5,635 bases of DNA from Bacillota bacterium (GCA_017627115.1 JAGAHK010000181.1:1-5635), one strand, 5' to 3'. Shown: positions 1-5,635, counted from the first letter of the stretch. The notes: generated by a model not told the origin, from the letters alone. Made by a program: numbers and translations.

Positions 1-2
1 AT

Positions 3-40
3 AAATAATCCGCCTTAAGCAAGCTTAAGTCCGATTATTT
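3..40. repeat. Imperfect inverted repeat upstream of the small membrane protein
   Basis: Outer arms AAATAATC (3-10) and GATTATTT (33-40) are exact reverse complements. Inner arms CTTAAGC (14-20) and GCTTAAG (23-29) are also exact. Three-base segments with two mismatches separate the outer and inner arms, and the centre is AA. As RNA it would fold into a long hairpin with a CAAG loop. As DNA it is a two-part palindrome, with the CTTAAG-type core nested in AT-rich arms. It lies just upstream of a candidate -10 box (52-57), so it covers the place where a -35 element would sit and could be an operator. It could also be the end of an upstream gene's terminator cut by the window edge, although no clean T-run follows it. 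The symmetry is seen directly; the function is inference. Confidence 0.55.
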
Positions 41-51
41 AATTCGCTTAC

Positions 52-57
52 TATAAA
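52..57 (+). promoter_or_regulatory. Candidate -10 box for the small membrane protein gene
   Basis: TATAAA lies 25 bases before the chosen ATG. That would put the transcription start near position 64 and leave a leader of about 19 bases carrying only the ribosome binding site. No good -35 hexamer is found at 16-18 bases upstream (the sequence there is GTCCGA, inside the inverted repeat 3-40), and there is no TGn extension. If this is a real promoter it is weak or activator dependent. AT-rich sequence gives such boxes by chance. Confidence 0.3.
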
Positions 58-82
58 TAATTTCTATTAAGGAGTGATACAT

Positions 83-475
83 ATGAAAAACTACTATAAT
101 ATATTAAAATGTATGTTCAGCACATTTGTTGTGATGTCTTTATTATTCACGGTGTCTTATATACACGGCATAATCTGTTTTGACAATATTTACGACCTGC
201 TTGATGAGACCCTTCCTTTTGTACCATTTATCATTGCATCCATCATTGGTTTCGGCATTGTTTCGGCAAAGTCAACAGCCCTTGCGGAAGCAGGGGAGAC
301 AGCGAAAGTGAACAGGATCGGGAAAGTACAGAAAATACAGAAGATACAGCCTGTTCAGAAGACGAAGAAGATCGACTATGAACGCCGCTACATCATCAAA
401 ACATACAGCCGCGATGGTATCCAAAAAAAGCATGTATTTGTCAGACGCGGTTATAATATGCCCAAAAGTGCATAA
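83..475 (+). CDS. Small two-helix membrane protein with basic tail, function unknown
   Basis: I do not recognise this 130-residue protein. The start is the ATG at 83, because AAGGAG (69-74) sits 8 bases before it. An in-frame GTG at 74 overlaps that ribosome binding site and is not credible. Two hydrophobic segments are visible, roughly residues 8-32 and 43-62. A short acidic stretch (DNIYDLLDE, 35-43) lies between them. By the positive-inside rule both ends should be cytoplasmic. The tail (about 73-130) is strongly basic. It begins with a low-complexity run at 82-97 built from VQK/IQK/IQP/VQK/TKK units and ends in a Lys/Arg- and Tyr-rich segment that may form short beta strands. The gene is apparently monocistronic, since the next gene converges on it. 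The membrane location is well supported. The basic tail could contact nucleic acid, lipid head groups or a partner protein, but that is inference only. Confidence 0.7.
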   Translation: MKNYYNILKCMFSTFVVMSLLFTVSYIHGIICFDNIYDLLDETLPFVPFIIASIIGFGIVSAKSTALAEAGETAKVNRIGKVQKIQKIQPVQKTKKIDYERRYIIKTYSRDGIQKKHVFVRRGYNMPKSA

Positions 476-502
476 ACAAGCTTTATTTTATAAAACAGCT
501 GC

Positions 503-1867
503 TTATTTTACAAACCAACTGCTTAAATATTTATTTTTTAAACGGCCTTTCTGTACCTTACCCCAACCGAGCGGATAACCGTCGGTACATACAAGCACCC
601 AGCCGTCTTTGCAGTCCACATTGAAGCTTTCGCCGCGCATATACCGTGCAAGTTCGGGGCTGTCGGGTGCAAAATCAACAGTGAGTTTTGCCTGCTCTTT
701 GGTAAGCGCCATTGCAAGTGCCTGACTTGGCTCAAAACGCTTTGTTTTAAGCTCGCCGAGATAAAGACCGCTGCGCATCACACGCAGTCCTTTAAGACCG
801 AGACCGAGCGGCACCGCAAGCACTTTGCCGTTATGTATAAAAAGATGCTTGTCCGAAAGATCGACGTTTAGATAAGCATCCGCAAAAGCGTAAAAGTCTT
901 CAAGAGCTTTCTTGTCGGCTTTTTCCTCTTTTTCATATACGGACAGCATTTCTTCACCATCTGTTTTTTGCAGCAGGCAAATAAAATGTCCTTCGCCGTG
1001 TATCTTGTGCGGCCATAGTCTGCCTGCCTTTATAAACTGCCCGTCTGCGCCGCTCCATTCGGGTCTGCCGCGGTCAAGCCCCAATGAACTGTCTATTTCA
1101 AGCACTCTGTAATAGGGGTGTTTTTTTATAAACTCGTTTAGCATACCCTCGTTTTCTTCGGGGGCAAAAGTGCAGGTAGAATAGGCAATTATGCCGCCTT
1201 TTGCAAGCAGACGGTCTGCGTGATGCAGTATCTCGCGCTGTAGACCTTGACAAAAATCCGTCTTGTGTGTTTCCCAGCTTTTTACTGCTTCTTCGTCCTT
1301 GCGGAACATACCCTCACCGCTGCACGGTGCATCAACGATTATCTTGTTGAAAAAATGCGGCAGTTTATCCGCAAGCTTTTCGGGGCTTTCGTTTGTTATA
1401 ACACAGTTTTTTACGCCGCAGACTTCTATATTCTTTAAAAGTGCTTTGCAGCGGCTTGCGCTGATGTCGTTGCTCACGATGATCCCCTCGCCGCCGAGCT
1501 TTGCGGCAGCCTGTGTGCTTTTTCCGCCCGGCGCTGCGCAGAGGTCAAGCACCCTGTCACCTTTTTCTACGGGCAAAAGTGCGCCTGTTGACATAGCCGA
1601 GGGTTCTTGTATGTAAAAAAGACCTGCGTTGTAATACGGGCTTTTTGACGGGCGGACCTCGTCACCATTGTAATAGAAGCCCTCCGTGCACCAGGGTATA
1701 GGTTCAAGCTCAAACCCGAGCTTTTGTTTCAGTTCTTCGGGCGTAGTTTTAAGCGTGTTTGCACGCAGACCGTAATATCTGCCCTGTGTAAAGCTTTCAA
1801 GATAAGCGTTGTATTCATCGCCCAAAAGCTTCTGCATTTTTTTTGTATATTCTATAGGAAGCTCCAT
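503..1867 (-). CDS. rsmF: RsmF-like 16S rRNA (cytosine-C5) methyltransferase (NOL1/NOP2/Sun family)
   Basis: This 454-residue cytoplasmic enzyme should transfer methyl from S-adenosylmethionine to C5 of a cytosine in 16S rRNA. E. coli RsmF (YebU) modifies C1407, and the exact target here is inferred. The N-terminal part has the family signatures RANTLK (35-40) and YIQEPSAM (85-92). The Rossmann core shows the SAM-binding motif VLDLCAAPGGKST (106-118). VDAPCSGEGMFRK (178-190) is motif IV with Cys182, and STCT (230-233) is motif VI with Cys232. This two-cysteine pair is the hallmark of RNA m5C methyltransferases, the motif VI Cys being the nucleophile and the motif IV Cys aiding product release. 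RLWPH (283-287) and EGHF (292-295) close the core. A PUA-like RNA-binding domain follows to the end, with GWGKVQKGRLKN near the C-terminus (434-445). Length is normal and nothing is missing. The start is fixed by AAGGAT (1880-1875), 7 bases before the ATG. It is transcribed divergently from leuA with its own promoter. Choosing RsmF over RsmB rests on the C-terminal extension and the absence of a NusB-like N-terminal domain. Confidence 0.93.
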   Translation of the reverse strand: MELPIEYTKKMQKLLGDEYNAYLESFTQGRYYGLRANTLKTTPEELKQKLGFELEPIPWCTEGFYYNGDEVRPSKSPYYNAGLFYIQEPSAMSTGALLPVEKGDRVLDLCAAPGGKSTQAAAKLGGEGIIVSNDISASRCKALLKNIEVCGVKNCVITNESPEKLADKLPHFFNKIIVDAPCSGEGMFRKDEEAVKSWETHKTDFCQGLQREILHHADRLLAKGGIIAYSTCTFAPEENEGMLNEFIKKHPYYRVLEIDSSLGLDRGRPEWSGADGQFIKAGRLWPHKIHGEGHFICLLQKTDGEEMLSVYEKEEKADKKALEDFYAFADAYLNVDLSDKHLFIHNGKVLAVPLGLGLKGLRVMRSGLYLGELKTKRFEPSQALAMALTKEQAKLTVDFAPDSPELARYMRGESFNVDCKDGWVLVCTDGYPLGWGKVQKGRLKNKYLSSWFVK

Positions 1868-1912
1868 ATGATTTATCCTTTCGGTAGGTGTAATAAAATA
1901 TCTCTTATGACT

Positions 1913-1940
1913 ATTATAACATATTCCTCGGATAATTCAA
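1913..1940 (-). promoter_or_regulatory. Extended -10 promoter for the rsmF-like gene
   Basis: Read on the minus strand there is TTGAAT (1940-1935), a 16-base spacer, and TATAAT (1918-1913) preceded by TG at the extended -10 position (TGTTATAAT). The expected start is near 1906, leaving an untranslated leader of about 38 bases with its ribosome binding site at 1880-1875. The match is strong and the placement is right for the divergent methyltransferase. Its -35 box is about 50 bases from the -35 box of the leuA promoter, so the two polymerases face away from each other without overlapping. Confidence 0.7.
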
Positions 1941-1990
1941 GTTTTAGAAAACGCAGATTTAACAAAGTGTTTTGTAGACGAAAAAAGCGG

Positions 1991-2019
1991 TTGACATATT
2001 TATCATTTAGTGTTATAAT
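1991..2019 (+). promoter_or_regulatory. Consensus housekeeping promoter of the leuA transcript
   Basis: TTGACA (1991-1996), a 17-base spacer and TATAAT (2014-2019) match the vegetative sigma factor consensus at all twelve hexamer positions with ideal spacing. Transcription should start near 2026, a few bases before the T-box Stem I. A strong constitutive promoter is what one expects when control is exercised afterwards by a transcription-attenuating riboswitch. Confidence 0.88.
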
Positions 2020-2265
2020 AACTTTAATCTGATATTTTTCCAACACGATGACAAGGAATAGTAGCTTAAAGCGAATTTTCAGAGAGCTGTTGTACGGTGC
2101 AAAACAGCAATTTTAATTAAGTGAACTCGCCTTTGAGTGGCAGGCTGAAATTATTATATTTTATTTATAATAAGAAGTAGGTCTTGACGGATGCCGACCG
2201 ATACAGCGGCAGGGTATATCAGTGGCTTTACTTGTACCCGTAAAGAGCATTACTTTTGTAATGAA

Positions 2266-2300
2266 ATAAAGTGGTACCACGGAACACCTTTCGTCTTTAT
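2266..2300 (+). promoter_or_regulatory. T-box antiterminator (tRNA acceptor-end binding element)
   Basis: Helix A1 is ATAAAG (2266-2271) paired with CTTTAT (2295-2300), six perfect pairs. The seven-base T-box bulge TGGTACC (2272-2278) carries the UGGN that binds the NCCA end of uncharged tRNA. Helix A2 is ACGGAA (2279-2284) paired with TTTCGT (2289-2294), including one G-U pair, and closes on the loop CACC (2285-2288). The element uses bases 2287-2295, which form the 5' arm of the terminator, so the two structures exclude each other. Stabilisation by uncharged tRNA-Leu lets polymerase proceed into leuA. Confidence 0.9.
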
Positions 2301-2322
2301 GTTGGCGAGGGGATTTTTTTTT
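2287..2322 (+). terminator. Regulated intrinsic terminator of the leuA T-box
   Basis: CCTTTCGTC (2287-2295) pairs over nine positions, with three G-U wobbles, with GGCGAGGGG (2304-2312) across the loop TTTATGTT. A run of nine T residues follows (2314-2322). It forms by default when tRNA-Leu is charged, ending transcription before the leuA ribosome binding site, and is replaced by the overlapping antiterminator on leucine shortage. Confidence 0.92.
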
Positions 2323-2356
2323 GCAGTGATCTTATATCAAACAGGAGGAAAACAAA

Positions 2357-4003
2357 ATGAATTTTCAGCGTTACAGAGCATATCCCACAATGAATATGCC
2401 AAACAGAAAATGGCCGAACAATGTTATAACAAAGGCACCCATATGGTGCAGCGTGGACCTGCGCGACGGCAACCAGGCACTTGAAAAACCGATGAACCTT
2501 GAACAGAAGATAGAGTTTTTCAAATACCTTGTAAAGATAGGCTTTAAGGAGATAGAAGTCGGCTTCCCCGCAGCAAGCGAGACAGAATATGATTTCTGCC
2601 GCGTGCTTATCGAACGGAACCTTATCCCCGATGATGTTGTTATACAGGTGCTTACACAGAGCCGCGAGCATATCATCAGAAAAACTTTTGAGGCTTTAAA
2701 GGGTGTAAAAAAGGCTATCGTGCATCTGTACAACTCAACTTCCACTTTACAGAGGGATGTTGTTTTCAATAAACCCAAAAGTGAGATAACTGCACTTGCC
2801 GTATCGGGTGCGGAGCTTATACTTGACCTTGCAAAAGAATACGGTGCAGAACATTTTCAATTTGAATACTCACCCGAAAGCTTTACGGGCACGGAAATGG
2901 ACTATGCGGCAGAGATCTGCAATGCTGTGCTTGATGTATGGCAGCCGACAGCCGATAATAAGGTAATAATCAATCTGCCCAACACCGTTGAAATGGCAAC
3001 TCCGAACGTATATGCAGATCAGATAGAGTATATGTGCGAAAACCTTAAATATCGTGAAAATGTGCTTGTCAGCCTTCATTCACATAACGACAGAGGTACG
3101 GCGGTAGCCGACAGCGAACTCGGCGTTATGGCAGGCGCAGACAGAGTGGAGGGCACACTTTTCGGCAACGGCGAAAGAACGGGTAATGCCGATATTCTTA
3201 CTATAGCACTTAATATGTTCAGCCAGGGCGTTGACCCCAAGCTTGATTTCAGCAGAATAAATGACGCTATACAGATCTACGAATCCTCAACGGGTATGCA
3301 GGTAAATCCCCGTCATCCTTATGCGGGCGAGCTTGTTTACACGGCATTTTCGGGCTCTCATCAGGATGCCATCAAAAAAGGTATGGCAAAAATGGTCGAA
3401 CATCCCGACAGGTGGGAAGTACCTTACCTTCCTATCGACCCGATCGATGTCGGCAGAAACTACGACCCCATTATCCGCATAAACAGTCAGTCGGGCAAGG
3501 GCGGTGTGGCTTATATCCTCGAAACGAATTATTCTATCACTATGCCAAAGACTATGCAGCAGGATTTCGGTGCTATAGTTACTTCGGAGTCTGTGCATAA
3601 GGATAAGGAACTTACACCGCAGGAGATATACGATCTGTTCTTAAAGACCTACTATGTACGCGAACCTATGAATGTTGTATACTACACGGAACACGCATCG
3701 GATGACAATGTTGAAATATCAACACGCATTACCGTAAACGGTGAGGAAACAACCATCGAAGGTGTCGGCAACGGTATCATAGATGCGTTCTGCAAGGCTT
3801 TAAGCGATAATTACGGCTATAACTTCAATATTGCACATTACAGTGAACACGCTATGGAGTTCGGTAAAAAGTCCAAGGCTATAACCTATATCCAGATATT
3901 TGATGCGGAACAGAAAGCGCATTTTGGTGTGGGCATAAGCAGCAATATCGCAAAATCTTCGCTGCGTGCCATTATGAGTGCAGTCAATCAGATAAATAAA
4001 TAA
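2357..4003 (+). CDS. leuA: 2-isopropylmalate synthase, long form (LeuA type 2)
   Basis: This enzyme condenses acetyl-CoA with 2-oxoisovalerate to give 2-isopropylmalate, the first committed step of leucine synthesis, in the cytosol. The 548-residue protein begins with the type 2 signature RYRAYPTMNMPNRKWP (5-20). A TIM-barrel catalytic domain follows: DLRDGNQA (34-41) supplies catalytic Arg36 and metal ligand Asp37, HSHNDRG (241-247) supplies metal ligands His241 and His243, and GNGERTGN (270-277) supplies Asn277. His335 in GSHQDA corresponds to the catalytic histidine His379 of the Mycobacterium tuberculosis enzyme. Spacing between these residues equals that in the mycobacterial enzyme as I recall its numbering (D81, H285, H287, N321). 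The C-terminal leucine-feedback and dimer domain runs from about 425 to 548 and includes EGVGNGIIDAF (468-478). The long tandem-repeat insert of M. tuberculosis LeuA is absent, and the length is normal for other bacteria. AGGAGG (2343-2348) lies 8 bases before the ATG. Expression is governed by the Leu T-box upstream, so control is both transcriptional and probably allosteric. No leuB, leuC or leuD is adjacent. Confidence 0.97.
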   Translation: MNFQRYRAYPTMNMPNRKWPNNVITKAPIWCSVDLRDGNQALEKPMNLEQKIEFFKYLVKIGFKEIEVGFPAASETEYDFCRVLIERNLIPDDVVIQVLTQSREHIIRKTFEALKGVKKAIVHLYNSTSTLQRDVVFNKPKSEITALAVSGAELILDLAKEYGAEHFQFEYSPESFTGTEMDYAAEICNAVLDVWQPTADNKVIINLPNTVEMATPNVYADQIEYMCENLKYRENVLVSLHSHNDRGTAVADSELGVMAGADRVEGTLFGNGERTGNADILTIALNMFSQGVDPKLDFSRINDAIQIYESSTGMQVNPRHPYAGELVYTAFSGSHQDAIKKGMAKMVEHPDRWEVPYLPIDPIDVGRNYDPIIRINSQSGKGGVAYILETNYSITMPKTMQQDFGAIVTSESVHKDKELTPQEIYDLFLKTYYVREPMNVVYYTEHASDDNVEISTRITVNGEETTIEGVGNGIIDAFCKALSDNYGYNFNIAHYSEHAMEFGKKSKAITYIQIFDAEQKAHFGVGISSNIAKSSLRAIMSAVNQINK

Positions 4004-4018
4004 GCACGGGAGAAAATA

Positions 4019-4585
4019 ATGACATTTTTTTTGTGGTTTTTCTTTATGGAAAACTTGACCGAATCGGAGTTTGTGCCGATGATGACGCTTGTCGCCGTTG
4101 TTGCATCGGTAACAAACGGGCTTATCTGGAATATCGGCGTTCCTGCGCTTTTTATGCGCCTTACCAAACCCGTCGGCAGACTGACGTTTTACAGAAACAT
4201 ACTTATCTATACTCTTATTATTGCAGCTTTGGGCATTTGTAACGCATATTGCTGCTATGACTATGCCTTAAAGCAGTATGAGTATTCTTATGAGGCGCTT
4301 GAAGTTTTAAAGCTGATATATATTGCGGAAACGGTGTGTACACCTCTGATATTCGGCAGTATTGCCTGCGCGGCGCTTGCAAACACAAAGCTTGTTGACA
4401 GAAAACCGCCTGCAAGGTTTCTTGCAGTGCGGCCTGTCAAGGCGATGGTCATTGAGACGGATCCCGTTACCGCGGTCGAATATGAGGGAAAGCGTTATGC
4501 TCTCTCCAAGCGCTTTTATGTACGTCTGCGCGATAAAATAAAAGTCAGAATAAAAGAAGACGAAGAAAAAGGCTATCTTAAATAA
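4019..4585 (+). CDS. Three-helix membrane protein of unknown function, co-transcribed with leuA
   Basis: I do not recognise this 188-residue protein. The start at 4019 is supported by GGGAG (4008-4012) six bases upstream. The later in-frame ATG (4046) has only T-rich sequence before it. The first ten residues are very aromatic (MTFFLWFFFM). Three likely membrane helices follow at about 18-46, 60-80 and 97-121. Between helices two and three is a short Tyr- and Glu-rich loop (about 81-96), preceded by clustered cysteines at 74, 78 and 79. The soluble tail (122-188) begins KLVDRKPPARF and alternates hydrophobic and charged residues (for example KAMVIETDPVTAVEYEGKRY), which suggests a small beta-rich domain, then ends in a Lys/Glu-rich helix. 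The gene starts 15 bases after the leuA stop with no terminator or promoter between them, so it should share the leucine-responsive transcript. That context allows a role linked to leucine or amino acid supply, but co-transcription by convenience is equally possible. It lacks the usual size and helix count of a transporter. Confidence 0.78.
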   Translation: MTFFLWFFFMENLTESEFVPMMTLVAVVASVTNGLIWNIGVPALFMRLTKPVGRLTFYRNILIYTLIIAALGICNAYCCYDYALKQYEYSYEALEVLKLIYIAETVCTPLIFGSIACAALANTKLVDRKPPARFLAVRPVKAMVIETDPVTAVEYEGKRYALSKRFYVRLRDKIKVRIKEDEEKGYLK

Positions 4586-4599
4586 GACAGCCTTTTTTT
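4566..4599. terminator. Bidirectional intrinsic terminator overlapping the end of the leuA operon
   Basis: AAAAAGGCT (4566-4574) pairs perfectly with AGCCTTTTT (4589-4597). After one A-C mismatch, TCTT (4576-4579) pairs with AAGA (4584-4587) and the loop is AAAT. Seven T residues (4593-4599) follow on the plus strand. On the minus strand the A-run 4566-4570 gives a five-T run, so it can also stop transcription coming from the MATE gene. The 5' arm and the stop codon (4583-4585) belong to the membrane protein gene, so its last six codons are part of the terminator stem. Confidence 0.88.
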
Positions 4600-4603
4600 A
4601 CGC

Positions 4604-4629
4604 GGGTGATGTTCCGAAGGAACTCACTC
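4604..4629. other. Hairpin over the MATE stop codon
   Basis: GGGTGA (4604-4609) pairs with TCACTC (4624-4629), including one G-T wobble. GTTCC (4611-4615) pairs with GGAAC (4619-4623), with T4610 bulged and a GAA triloop. That is about eleven pairs. The MATE stop codon (4626-4624 on the minus strand) lies inside the stem. No T-run follows on either strand, so it is not a terminator by itself. It stands beside the shared terminator and may protect a 3' end or stiffen minus-strand termination, but this is inference. Confidence 0.45.
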
Positions 4630-5635
4630 CTTTTCAAGTTTTACTATTTTTTTGTATACCGTCAGCCGCATGGTCATAAAACAAGCGGTGCCGCCGATCA
4701 CATTCGATATCGGTTCCGCAAGAAAAACGCCGCGTACACCGAAACCGACTGTCGGCAGTATAAGTGTAAGCGGAACAACGATTATTGCCTTGCGTAAAAG
4801 CGAAAAGAAGATAGCGTGCTTTGCATCGCCAAGTGACTGGAAGGTGGACTGCCCCGAAAACTGCAATGCCATAAACACAAAACCAAAAAAGTACAGTTTC
4901 AGCATATCTGCGCCGTATACAGCCATCTGCGCATCATCGGAGAATATCCCGAACCAGAAGTGCGGCATTACTATAACAAGCACCCAGGCAAGAGCGGTGT
5001 ATGTCGAGCCGATAAAGGTGTTGAAGTTTATGCCATCTTTAACACGGGTATAGTTTTTTGCGCCGTAGTTAAAACTTATAACGGGCTGCGCACCTGTGAT
5101 TATACCGTTTATTGGCAGCATAAATATCTCGCGCACGGAGTTTGCCACCGTCATTATGCCTACATAAATATCACCGCCGTATTTTTGCAGTGTTGAATTG
5201 CAGGCTACCTGAACAAAAAAGTTTGTTCCCTGCATTATAAAGTTTGACATACCGAGTTTGGTTATGTTCAGACTGATGGTTTTGTTGAGCCTTATATTTT
5301 TAAGCTCAAGAGGTACAACGGCTTTTTTCCCTGTCAGAAAGTGGAGTATCCAGAACGCGGAAATGGCCTGACTGATAACTGTTGCAAGCGCTGCACCCGA
5401 AACGCCCATATTCAGCACAAAAATAAAAATCGGGTCAAGTATCATATTTACGACAGCGCCTATAATAACGGACAGCATACCCGTCCGAGGAAAACCCTGC
5501 GCGCTTATATATCCGTTCAGCCCCGTTGCGGTCATGGAAAAGACCGTGCCGAAAAGATATATTTTAAGGTATTTTCCTGCGTATACGAAGGAGTCCTCGC
5601 TCGCTCCCACAGCAAAAAGGATGGGGCGGAAAAAT
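4624..5635 (-). CDS. MATE-family multidrug/sodium antiporter, partial (N-terminus outside window)
   Basis: This is an integral membrane efflux protein of the MATE family (MepA/DinF-like by appearance), which exports cationic drugs or metabolites in exchange for Na+ or H+. About 336 C-terminal residues are present. The open frame runs to the window edge: FFRPILFAV precedes GASEDSF, and the GTG at 5610 is an internal valine codon, not a start. Full-length relatives are about 450 residues, so roughly the first three of twelve helices are missing. Family signatures visible in order are GASED...YAGKYLKIY, an N-x-x-LDPIFIF segment followed by MGVSGAALATVISQ, then GAQPVISFNYGAKNYTRVK near the start of the second half, then LGDAKHAIFFSLLRK, and finally GVRGVFLAEPISNVIGG in the last helix region. 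The protein ends in a short charged tail (KIVKLEKE). The gene converges on the leuA operon and shares its bidirectional terminator. Substrate and coupling ion cannot be told from the sequence. Confidence 0.93.
   Translation of the reverse strand, partial: FFRPILFAVGASEDSFVYAGKYLKIYLFGTVFSMTATGLNGYISAQGFPRTGMLSVIIGAVVNMILDPIFIFVLNMGVSGAALATVISQAISAFWILHFLTGKKAVVPLELKNIRLNKTISLNITKLGMSNFIMQGTNFFVQVACNSTLQKYGGDIYVGIMTVANSVREIFMLPINGIITGAQPVISFNYGAKNYTRVKDGINFNTFIGSTYTALAWVLVIVMPHFWFGIFSDDAQMAVYGADMLKLYFFGFVFMALQFSGQSTFQSLGDAKHAIFFSLLRKAIIVVPLTLILPTVGFGVRGVFLAEPISNVIGGTACFMTMRLTVYKKIVKLEKE

Larger units (their letters stand above)
2044..2322 (+). promoter_or_regulatory. T-box riboswitch, leucine specifier (CUC), controlling leuA
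   Basis: This cis-acting leader senses the charging state of tRNA-Leu. Stem I spans about 2044-2139. It has a K-turn-like base (GATGA at 2047-2051 facing TGA at 2134-2136), the S-turn pair AGTA (2060-2063) and GAA (2123-2125), and the specifier CTC at 2126-2128 followed by a purine. Its upper helix is CTTAA/TTAAG (2065-2069 with 2117-2121). The AGAGAG bulge (2081-2086) and the apical GGTGCAA (2096-2102) sit on and in a GCTGTT/AACAGC hairpin. Stem II (2142-2184) has an AT-only upper helix and a second GAA/AGTA S-turn. A TGCCG/CGGCA element (2192-2196, 2207-2211) lies where the Stem IIA/B pseudoknot is expected. Two hairpins follow (2226-2245 and 2248-2263), then the T-box bulge, antiterminator and terminator. 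CUC reads as leucine, matching the downstream enzyme. The UGGU at 2272-2275 can pair with an ACCA tRNA end, fitting discriminator A73. Helix pairings were found by eye. Confidence 0.95.

Noticed and set aside
74..82. GTG at 74 as an earlier start for the small membrane protein
   Set aside because: The GTG overlaps the AAGGAG ribosome binding site itself. The ATG at 83 has ideal spacing from it.
476..502. Possible terminator between the small membrane protein and the rsmF-like gene
   Set aside because: There is an AAGC/GCTT pairing and a TTTTATAAAA palindrome, but no GC-rich stem followed by a solid T-run on either strand. I cannot support a terminator call.
2191..2484. Open frame from an ATG in the leuA leader that could be read as a leader peptide or small gene
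   Set aside because: It lies across the T-box pseudoknot region, antiterminator and terminator, has no ribosome binding site, has no run of leucine codons, and overlaps the start of leuA out of frame.
2371..2778. Antisense open frames inside leuA, and similar ones inside the rsmF-like and MATE genes
   Set aside because: They lack ribosome binding sites and resemble no protein. They are by-products of codon usage in well-supported genes on the other strand.
371..4585. Resemblance between the tails of the two unrecognised membrane proteins (Tyr/Arg/Lys-rich, strand-like)
   Set aside because: By eye there is no alignable motif beyond shared composition, and helix number differs. I see no basis for calling them related.
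5608..5610. GTG at 5610 as the start of the MATE gene
   Set aside because: The frame stays open to the window edge with family-like residues (PILFAVGASED), and a 328-residue protein would lack several required helices.
1..5635. Mobile element, CRISPR array, tRNA or rRNA gene, or defence system
   Set aside because: No transposase or integrase, no spaced direct repeats, no cloverleaf or rRNA sequence, and no defence-type protein is seen. Gene content is housekeeping and metabolic.

Overview
This 5.6 kb window looks like chromosomal DNA of a low-to-moderate GC clostridial Firmicute. An Oscillospirales/Ruminococcus-like gut organism is my best guess. The reasons are a Firmicutes-type T-box leader, strong AGGAGG-like ribosome binding sites, sharp sigma-70/SigA promoters, and the style of the proteins; no taxonomic marker is present, so this is inference.

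Layout, left to right. Positions 1-82 hold a long imperfect inverted repeat (3-40) and a candidate -10 box. They lead into a small two-helix membrane protein with a basic tail (83-475, +), which I do not recognise. Converging on it is an RsmF/NOL1-NOP2-Sun-type rRNA m5C methyltransferase (503-1867, -). The 489-base gap at 1868-2356 is fully regulatory. It has a minus-strand extended -10 promoter for the methyltransferase, a near-consensus plus-strand promoter (TTGACA, 17 bases, TATAAT), and a complete T-box riboswitch. The T-box has a CUC leucine specifier, a Stem I GGUGCAA loop, a Stem II S-turn, and mutually exclusive antiterminator and terminator. It controls leuA (2357-4003, +), a long-form 2-isopropylmalate synthase. 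Fifteen bases after leuA is an unrecognised three-helix membrane protein (4019-4585, +). A terminator that overlaps its last codons ends the unit. A MATE-family transporter (4624 to the right edge, -) converges on it; its N-terminus lies outside the window.

How the genes work together. The coherent unit is promoter, Leu T-box, leuA, membrane protein. When uncharged tRNA-Leu accumulates, the leader should read through and the cell makes the first committed enzyme of leucine synthesis, together with the membrane protein. The methyltransferase, the MATE pump and the small membrane protein are separately transcribed and have no evident link to leucine.

I found no mobile element, CRISPR array, tRNA or rRNA gene, and no clear sign of a novel multi-gene system. 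The least explained items are the two unrecognised membrane proteins, especially the one that shares the leucine-responsive transcript, and the inverted repeat at the left edge.
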